Shown here one piece after another: positions 58,809 through 64,000 of a stretch of 64,000 nucleotides of DNA. The first letter of the stretch is position 1; the number at the start of each line of letters is the position of its first letter. The DNA is from Micromonospora sp. DSM 45708 (GTDB taxonomy: Bacteria; Actinomycetota; Actinomycetes; Mycobacteriales; Micromonosporaceae). The position numbers and the translations under genes are program-made. The stretch lies in contig NZ_CP154796.1 of the NCBI RefSeq assembly GCF_039566955.1, positions 1,116,001-1,180,000 on the forward strand, read 5' to 3'. The notes beneath the pieces were generated by a model. That model saw only the letters and a list, made by a program, of their open reading frames with translations, did no database searches and had not been told where the DNA came from.

Positions 58809-59350
58809 CCGAGCGCACCGAAACCGCCGTACGCCTGGTGATCCTGCTCGCCATCGCCACCATGGCCGGCGCCGCCGCCTTCACCCACGTCCACGACCTC
58901 TCCGTCGCCCACGGCCAACCCAACTGGATCGGCTGGGCCAACGCCGTAGCGGTCGAGCTGATGACGATCTACCTCGGCCTGGAACTACGCGCCCGCCGTC
59001 GCACCGGTCGACCCGTCGGCCTGGTCGGCTCGCTGCTGGTGGCGTTCGCGCTGCTGTCCCTCGCCGCCCAGGTCGCCGAAGCCCATCCATCGGTGTGGGG
59101 CTGGGTCGTGGCGGCGGTGCCGTCGCTGGCCTTCCTCGCCCTGGTCAAGGTCGTCCTGTCCAACGCCCCGATCACGCCGCCGGCTGTCGAGCCGAACCAG
59201 CCCGACGCGTACCGGTACGACGAGCCGGCGGAAGCCACCGAGGCCGAACCGGTCCGCCCGACCGTGCCAGCGTCGCCCGTCGTCCCGGCGGCACTGCCTC
59301 CGCGCGCTGTCCAGTCCAACCGGCCGCACGTCGTCGGGATCATCCGATGA
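58805..59350 (+). CDS. DUF2637/SpdB-like membrane protein
   Basis: A 181-residue protein with four transmembrane helices in the first 120 residues (LVILLAIATMAGAAAFTHV; WANAVAVELMTIYLGLEL; LVGSLLVAFALLSLAAQVAE; WVVAAVPSLAFLALV) and a Pro/Glu-rich cytoplasmic tail. FTHVHDLSVAHGQPNWIGWA is typical of DUF2637 proteins, which occur in actinomycete plasmids and resemble the plasmid-spread protein SpdB. It is the only transfer-related gene I can see in the element. Confidence 0.82.
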   Translation: MTERTETAVRLVILLAIATMAGAAAFTHVHDLSVAHGQPNWIGWANAVAVELMTIYLGLELRARRRTGRPVGLVGSLLVAFALLSLAAQVAEAHPSVWGWVVAAVPSLAFLALVKVVLSNAPITPPAVEPNQPDAYRYDEPAEATEAEPVRPTVPASPVVPAALPPRAVQSNRPHVVGIIR

Positions 59351-59376
59351 GGGCCACCCACGCCGCCGGCTGGCGG

Positions 59377-59730
59377 CTACCGGAACTCGTGCACGACCTC
59401 GATCAGACCGACGATGTGGGCGTTGAAGTCGTCCAGTTCTTCGGCGGGCACCCACAGCTCCAGGATGGTTTGCCCGCCGGCCTGGCGCACCGGGTAGCGA
59501 CTCAGGAACTCCGACTCCACGTGGAAGCGGGTCACGTAGCCGACGCCGGAGGCCGGTACGTTCCAGTCCCTGGCGATCTTGATTGCGTAGTCCTCGTTCA
59601 GGACCGGGTAGAAGATCGGCTGATCGGGCAGACGTGGCGGCCACGCCCGCCATCCGGACTCGCGGACGAGAGCCAGCTCTGTCGGCCCGGTCGGGCGCCA
59701 CAGCACCGTCGTACCGTCATCGCTGTTCAT
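59377..59730 (-). CDS. ADP-ribosylation/crystallin J1-like small protein
   Basis: A 117-residue protein: TTVLWRPTGPTELALVRESG, WPPRLPDQPIFYPVLNEDYA, KIARDWNVPASGVGYVTRF, LELWVPAEELDDFNAHIVG. I recall this actinobacterial family under the database label ADP-ribosylation/crystallin J1, but the function is not established and it is far shorter than true ADP-ribosylhydrolases. The ATG at 59730 begins the conserved part. It faces away from rep and is probably an independent cargo gene. Confidence 0.75.
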   Translation of the reverse strand: MNSDDGTTVLWRPTGPTELALVRESGWRAWPPRLPDQPIFYPVLNEDYAIKIARDWNVPASGVGYVTRFHVESEFLSRYPVRQAGGQTILELWVPAEELDDFNAHIVGLIEVVHEFR

Positions 59731-59822
59731 GTCGACCTCGCCGTGTGGGTTGATGGTGAGCCCGGACAGTACCGGCGCACCGTTCTCCGGGACCACCGCA
59801 TTCGGCTCGCGGGGGTGGACCG

Positions 59823-61578
59823 ATGACGGCGCCGACTCTGCCCGGCCTCGCGCCGGCCGACCCGACCCCGGCTGCTGCTCCTCGGCCGGGGTCGCGGGCG
59901 GCTCGCATGGCGCTGCCTCGTTCGGTGGACGTGCTCAAGGAGATCGCCGCCGAGTACGGCGTGTGCGTGCGTCCCCTTGCGATGCGCCGCACGGATCTCG
60001 ACACCGGCCGGACCGAGGTCATCGACCTACCCTGCGGCGCGACGCGGGAGGACAAGTGCGCGCCATGCGCGAAGAAGAACCGCCGGCTGCGGCAGGCCCA
60101 GATCCGGGAGGGCTGGCACCGCGACGACGAGCCGCTACCGCCCCCGGAGCCGGCGACCGACGAACAGTCGTCCCTGATCCTGTTCCGGGCACACCTGGAG
60201 TTCTCCCGCGACGAGGCATCCCGGGCGTGCCAGTGGGACCAGGTCGACGACCTCGACGAGGCGATCCGCGAAGTGGAAGAGGCCATCGCGGCCGAAGGGC
60301 TCCGGGGACGGGTCGCCCCTCCGCACGCCACCGGCGATGAGGACCAGGGCGACGACGACACCGGCCCGCGCCGCAAGCGCTCCACCCGGCGGCGTCAGGA
60401 CGCCCCGGAACTGCCTCGCCGCAAGGTCGAGCCGCGCACGGTCGGCAGGACGTACACCGCCCCGGACGGGGCCACCTACCGGCCGTCGATGTGGCCGACG
60501 CTCACCCTCGACTCCTACGGCCCGGTCCGCCCCGACGGCACCCCGCTCAACCCCGACCGGTACGACTACCGCCGCGCCGCGTGGGACGCCGTGCACCTCC
60601 CGCGTCTGCTCGACCGGTTCTGGCAGAACCTGCGCCGCTGTGAGGGCTGGAACGTCCAGTACGCCGGCTGCGTCGAGCCGCAACGCCGCCTCGCCCCACA
60701 CGCGCACTTCGCCATCCGGGGCACGATTCCCCGGGACATACTGCGCACCGTCGCGGCGGCGACCTATCACCAGGTGTGGTTGGCCGGCGGTCGACGTCCA
60801 GCGATACACCGTCGAGCGGCCTCCGGTGTGGGACGAGGACGCCTCGGCGTGGGTCGACCCAGACACCCGCCAGCCGCTGACCACCTGGACGGAAGCCCTC
60901 GACGGCATCGACGCCGATCCGGACGCGGAACCGGTGCACGTGGTCCGCTTCGGCGCCCAGGTCGACGCGCGCGGCGTCATGCCCGGCACCGCCGACGCGG
61001 AGCGGACCATCCGGTACGTCACGAAGTACATCACCAAGCACACCGGCGACTGCCACAAGGCGACCACCGACCGGCAGCGGGCGCACCTGGACCGGCTGTG
61101 GCGGGAACTGCGCGTGACCCCGTGCACCGACCGCTGCGCCAACTGGCTGCTCTACGGGGTCCAGCCGAAGAAGGCACACGCGAAGCTCAAGCCCGGCCGC
61201 TGCAAGGGAAAGGTCCACCAGCGCGACACCCTCGGCATCGGCGGCCGGCGCATCCTCATCTCCCGCGACTGGTCCGGCAAGACGCTCTCCGACCACAAGC
61301 ACGATGTACGGGCCTGGGTGCGGGCACTGCTCGGCGTGACTGTCGGCCTGGATGGCGTCGACGACCAGGGCGCCGCCGTCGAACCGGTCCGCCACGCCTG
61401 GGAACTGGCCCGCCCCGATGACCCGGACGTGCCGGCGATGGCTCACCGGCTGCTGCGGTCGATCAACGAACGCGCCCGCTGGCGCTCCGAACTGCTCGCC
61501 GCCAAGGACCGCGCGGCCCAGCTCCCCGCAGACGCCTCGATGACGGACGCGGACGACAAGACGGGGGAGGGGCTGTGA
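59823..61578 (+). pseudogene. RepSA-type replication initiator, frameshifted
   Basis: The replication initiator of an actinomycete integrative element, split over two frames. The first (59823-60780) has DLPCGATREDKCAPCAKKNR and the rolling-circle-type HUH strand VEPQRRLAPHAHFAIRG, then YHQVW. The second resumes with WPAVDVQRYTVERPPVWDED and includes IRYVTKYITKHTGDCHK and a C-terminal domain. One extra T at about 60780 (TGG-T-TGG) explains the break; without it the protein would be continuous at about 584 residues. It is either a real mutation, a sequencing error or a programmed shift. Downstream xis and int are intact. Confidence 0.85.
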
Positions 61579-61757
61579 TGGCCAAGGACGAGCTGTGGAC
61601 GGTTCGGGACGTGTCGGCGTATCTGCGGGTGCCGCAGGAGACGCTGTACCGCTGGCGCAAGGTCAAGTACGGTCCGCCGGCGGCCCGGGTCGGCCGACAC
61701 CTGCGCTACGAGTCCGAAGCGGTCCGGGCGTGGGTACGTGAGCAGGCGGCGGCCTGA
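61578..61757 (+). CDS. xis: Excisionase-type helix-turn-helix protein
   Basis: A 59-residue protein, MAKDELWTVRDVSAYLRVPQ then TLYRWRKVKYGPPAARVGRH and RYESEAVRAWVREQ. This winged-helix form is typical of excisionases of actinomycete elements. The ATG overlaps the rep stop (TGATG), and its own stop overlaps the integrase ATG. It is expected to bend att DNA and steer the integrase towards excision. Confidence 0.88.
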   Translation: MAKDELWTVRDVSAYLRVPQETLYRWRKVKYGPPAARVGRHLRYESEAVRAWVREQAAA

Positions 61758-62974
61758 TGGGGCACGTCGAGGATCGCTGGTACAAGACGCTGCATCACCC
61801 GGGCGGGCGGAAGGAGCGGGTCAAGACGCAACTGTTCGGCAAAGGGCTGCGCTACCGGGTGCGGTACATCGGGCCGGACGGCAAGGAGCGTAAGAAGTCC
61901 TTCCCGGACCGGGCCAAGCGCGAGGCTGAGGCGTTCATGGTCTCAACCGAGACGGACAAGCTCCGGGGCTCCTACGTCGATCCGCTGGCCGGCCGGATGA
62001 CGTTCGCCGAGTACGCCGAGACCTGGCTGCGTACCCGGTCCTTCGACGAGTCGACGCGGGAGGTCACCGAGCATCGGGTACGCAAGCACCTGCTGCCGTT
62101 CTTCGGCTCTCGGCAACTGGCGGCGATCAAGCCGGGCAACATCCGGGAGTGGGACGCCGCGTTGGTCGGCAAGCTGGCCCCGGCGACCCGGGCCGTGATC
62201 TTCGCGCACCTGCGGACCATCCTCGGCGCGGCCGTCGACGACCAACGCATCGCGAAGAACCCGTGTTCGGCAAAGTCGGTCACCGCGCCGCGCCCGGTGC
62301 AGCGTCGGGTGGTGCCGCTGCGCTACGACCAGGTTTCGGCAATCCGCGGTGGCCTCGCCCAGCGGTACCGGGCGATGGTCGACCTGGGCGCCGGCTGCGG
62401 TCTGCGGCAGGGCGAAATCCTCGGGCTCGGCGTCGACGACATCGACCTCGACGCCGGATGGGTGCACATCGTCCGGCAAGTCAAGCTCGTCCGCTCCCGG
62501 CTCGTCTTCGGCCTGCCCAAGAACGACCGGGACCGCCGGATACCGCTGCCCGACTCCGTCGCCCTGGTGCTGCGCCAGCACATCGACGACTTCCTGCCTG
62601 TGTCGCTCACCCTGCCGTGGGAGAACCCGGCCGACGAGGAGCGGGTGACGGTGCCGCTGCTGTTCACCACCACCCGGCGGGGTGCGATCAACCGCCACAC
62701 CTTCGACGACAAGAGCTGGCGTCCCGCCGTACGCGCGGCCGGCATCACGCCGACCCGGGCCACCGGGATGCACGCGCTGCGCCACTTCTACGCTTCGTCG
62801 CTGCTCGACGCAGGGGAGAGCATCAAGGCCCTGGCGTCGTACCTCGGCCACGCCGACCCCGGCTTCACGCTCCGGGTCTACACGCACCTGATGCCGGCCA
62901 GCGAGGAACGCACCCGGCAGGCCATCGACCGCCTGTTCGAGCCTGGGTCCGGAGATGCGGGATCGCCATCGTGA
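61757..62974 (+). CDS. int: Tyrosine recombinase (integrase)
   Basis: A 405-residue site-specific recombinase. The N-terminal arm-binding domain (RYRVRYIGPDGKERKKSFP) is followed by the SAM-like core-binding domain (TFAEYAETWLRTRSF). The catalytic domain has the first Arg in GAGCGLRQGEILGL, H-x2-R in MHALRHFYASSLL, H in LGHADPGF and the nucleophile Tyr in LRVYTHLMP. All catalytic residues are present, so it should be active. It ends about 170 bases before the next chromosomal-type gene; that gap should contain one att site. Confidence 0.95.
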   Translation: MGHVEDRWYKTLHHPGGRKERVKTQLFGKGLRYRVRYIGPDGKERKKSFPDRAKREAEAFMVSTETDKLRGSYVDPLAGRMTFAEYAETWLRTRSFDESTREVTEHRVRKHLLPFFGSRQLAAIKPGNIREWDAALVGKLAPATRAVIFAHLRTILGAAVDDQRIAKNPCSAKSVTAPRPVQRRVVPLRYDQVSAIRGGLAQRYRAMVDLGAGCGLRQGEILGLGVDDIDLDAGWVHIVRQVKLVRSRLVFGLPKNDRDRRIPLPDSVALVLRQHIDDFLPVSLTLPWENPADEERVTVPLLFTTTRRGAINRHTFDDKSWRPAVRAAGITPTRATGMHALRHFYASSLLDAGESIKALASYLGHADPGFTLRVYTHLMPASEERTRQAIDRLFEPGSGDAGSPS

Positions 62975-63148
62975 GATCGACCGCCAGGATCTTGCCGACG
63001 GCTGCCAGGCTCCCCCGATGACCTTGTTTCTCATGACGGCAACTACTCGTCTCAGCGTCTACTCGTCCGCCACCGCGTCGGTCCGTCCAGCGCCGTTGCT
63101 GTCGTCCGTTGATCCTCTTGACCAGACACGCTGAGTAGGGTCGGCCCG

Positions 63149-63820
63149 GTGAATCTGAACCTTTTCCACGATGTGCCCAAGGGCCTCACGCTACGGGCCC
63201 GGTCCTTCATCCGCGCGCACGGCGTCAAGGTCGACTGCCTGCAAGTCGAGCAGTACCGGGAGCGATGGGTTGCGCTAGGGATTCCTTCGACAGAGATCGA
63301 CCGGGTGGCGGTCTATCAGGAGCGCTGGGGCGGTCTGGTCTTGCCTCCAGCCCCGCAGTACGACGGCGGCCCCAGGTACCTCGGCGTCGATACACCGGAA
63401 GGGTCGATCACTGAGGGATGGTGGTTCGAAGCTGGCACACAGCGGACAGCGGTTCCGTATGCCTTCATGATCGGACCTGCCGGCGAGTTCGGGATTCACG
63501 CAGGGGATTGGGTTCCTCTACATGCCTCCATCGAGGGTTGGGTGGAGTCTCTTGCGTTGGCTGACCACGCAGCCATGTGGGCGAAGCAGATCACGAAGGT
63601 CACCGGCGATGAGCTGGATGACATCGCGTTAGGCGACTACGAGCCGGTGCGAGAGGTCATGGGGCTGGCGGACACCTGGTGGCGGGGCACTGACTCGCTG
63701 GTGGCGATCTACACAGGGGAGGCAGAGTGCCTTTCCTTCCCTGCGGGTCGCACCGCACGGATCTACTCCGGGCTTGATGAGTGGGGCCTACGCGGCGGAG
63801 TCGCTGAGGGCGACAGCTAA
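63149..63820 (+). CDS. Hypothetical protein, possibly leaderless
   Basis: A 223-residue protein beginning NLNLFHDVPKGLTLRARSFI, with WVALGIPSTEIDRVAVYQER and a C-terminal half containing WWRGTDSLVAIYTGEAECL. Its strand/helix mix and isolated tryptophans recall SMI1/KNR4- or other immunity-type folds, but I cannot assign one. TAGGGT (63136-63141) is seven bases before the GTG and sets the start. Codon use is less GC-biased than the chromosome, so it may be part of, or next to, acquired DNA. Confidence 0.75.
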   Translation: MNLNLFHDVPKGLTLRARSFIRAHGVKVDCLQVEQYRERWVALGIPSTEIDRVAVYQERWGGLVLPPAPQYDGGPRYLGVDTPEGSITEGWWFEAGTQRTAVPYAFMIGPAGEFGIHAGDWVPLHASIEGWVESLALADHAAMWAKQITKVTGDELDDIALGDYEPVREVMGLADTWWRGTDSLVAIYTGEAECLSFPAGRTARIYSGLDEWGLRGGVAEGDS

Positions 63821-63829
63821 GGAGCTCTG

Positions 63830-64000
63830 ATGAACGTAGTCGCGACCAACGGCGAACGAATGCGGCGGTTGATCACGGGCCCTTGCAGACTCACCGCAGC
63901 GTCGCGAGGGTGGAGAACCCAGATCGACGCGCAGTCAACCGAGATGCTTCAACAGGCAGGATTTCGAACAGATGGACCCACGCCCTCTCCGACCCGGTGA
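63830..64000 (+). CDS. Possible small protein, 56 residues
   Basis: ATG at 63830, stop TGA at 63998-64000, with AAGGAGCT six bases upstream. The product starts MNVVATNGERMRRLITGPCR and ends in a Pro/Thr-rich tail. It is nine bases after the preceding gene, so it is probably in the same transcript. Third positions are mixed. There is no recognisable family. Confidence 0.5.
   Translation: MNVVATNGERMRRLITGPCRLTAASRGWRTQIDAQSTEMLQQAGFRTDGPTPSPTR

Larger units (their letters stand above)
52200..63148. mobile_element. Integrated actinomycete plasmid-like element (AICE-type), degenerate
   Basis: The right end carries rep, xis and integrase in the order typical of actinomycete integrative and conjugative elements, with SpdB-like, AlpA-like and HAD genes before them and an 806-codon lower-GC cargo gene. 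No FtsK/TraB-type transfer gene is visible, and rep is frameshifted. The borders are approximate: the left is placed after the rnpB terminator, the right after int. I found no convincing direct repeat or tRNA marking attL and attR. Confidence 0.6.

Noticed and set aside
52200..63148. A search for direct repeats marking attL and attR
   Set aside because: Only about nine bases (ACTCGTCCG near 52183 and 63059) match between the ends, too short to count as an attachment core.

Overview
The window is very GC-rich actinobacterial chromosome with near-saturated G/C at third codon positions. Gene content (PucR/FasR-like regulator near aceE, DUF3052, DUF3040, bifunctional RNase H/phosphatase, GH15, an integrated actinomycete-type element) and several short intergenic repeats point to Micromonosporaceae, probably Micromonospora. 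The genus is inferred from gene recognition, not from an alignment. Many genes have a TAnnnT -10 box six to eight bases before the start codon, so leaderless transcripts look common.

Region 1-33 kb is a housekeeping and accessory mix. It holds a clipped regulator, a quinone-oxidoreductase-like protein, a CopC-domain surface protein, gltX, a GH1 glucosidase coupled to an MFS transporter, aceE, YjbQ, a leaderless MarR regulator, a fused alpha/beta 2-oxoacid dehydrogenase E1 with a low-complexity insert, DUF3052, an AhpE-like peroxiredoxin, tRNA-Val(TAC), a Nudix protein whose frame runs into that tRNA, a GH15 enzyme, an XRE-cupin regulator, an NCS2 permease, a ROK regulator, a truncated GNAT gene, a TetR/RibD-like divergent pair, a pyruvyl transferase-like protein, a PfkB kinase and a SNF2 helicase/SWIM pair.

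Region 33.7-40.1 kb is a tight five-gene operon: DUF1800, DUF1501, a ferric-reductase-like flavocytochrome, an exported FMN-binding protein with a flavinylation motif, and the ApbE flavin transferase. It reads as an extracytoplasmic flavin electron-transfer system.

Region 40.4-51.7 kb holds a prim-pol-like protein, an XRE/TPR regulator, a flavoprotein, Nif3, a zinc-ribbon coiled-coil protein, RNase H/phosphatase, a DUF3311-symporter pair with a CRP-like site, a MarR/MFS pair with paired operators, TauE and a serine hydrolase.

The RNase P RNA gene (about 51.78-52.20 kb) and its terminator precede an integrated element of about 11 kb. The element ends in rep (broken by a one-base insertion), xis and a tyrosine integrase, and has no recognisable FtsK-type transfer gene. 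Its cargo includes an 806-codon, lower-GC gene of unknown family that carries a HEPN-type R-x4-H motif. This gene is the best candidate in the window for something undescribed. At least five copies of one short GGGGCCCC-type element are scattered through the window, one of them in frame inside the SNF2 gene.
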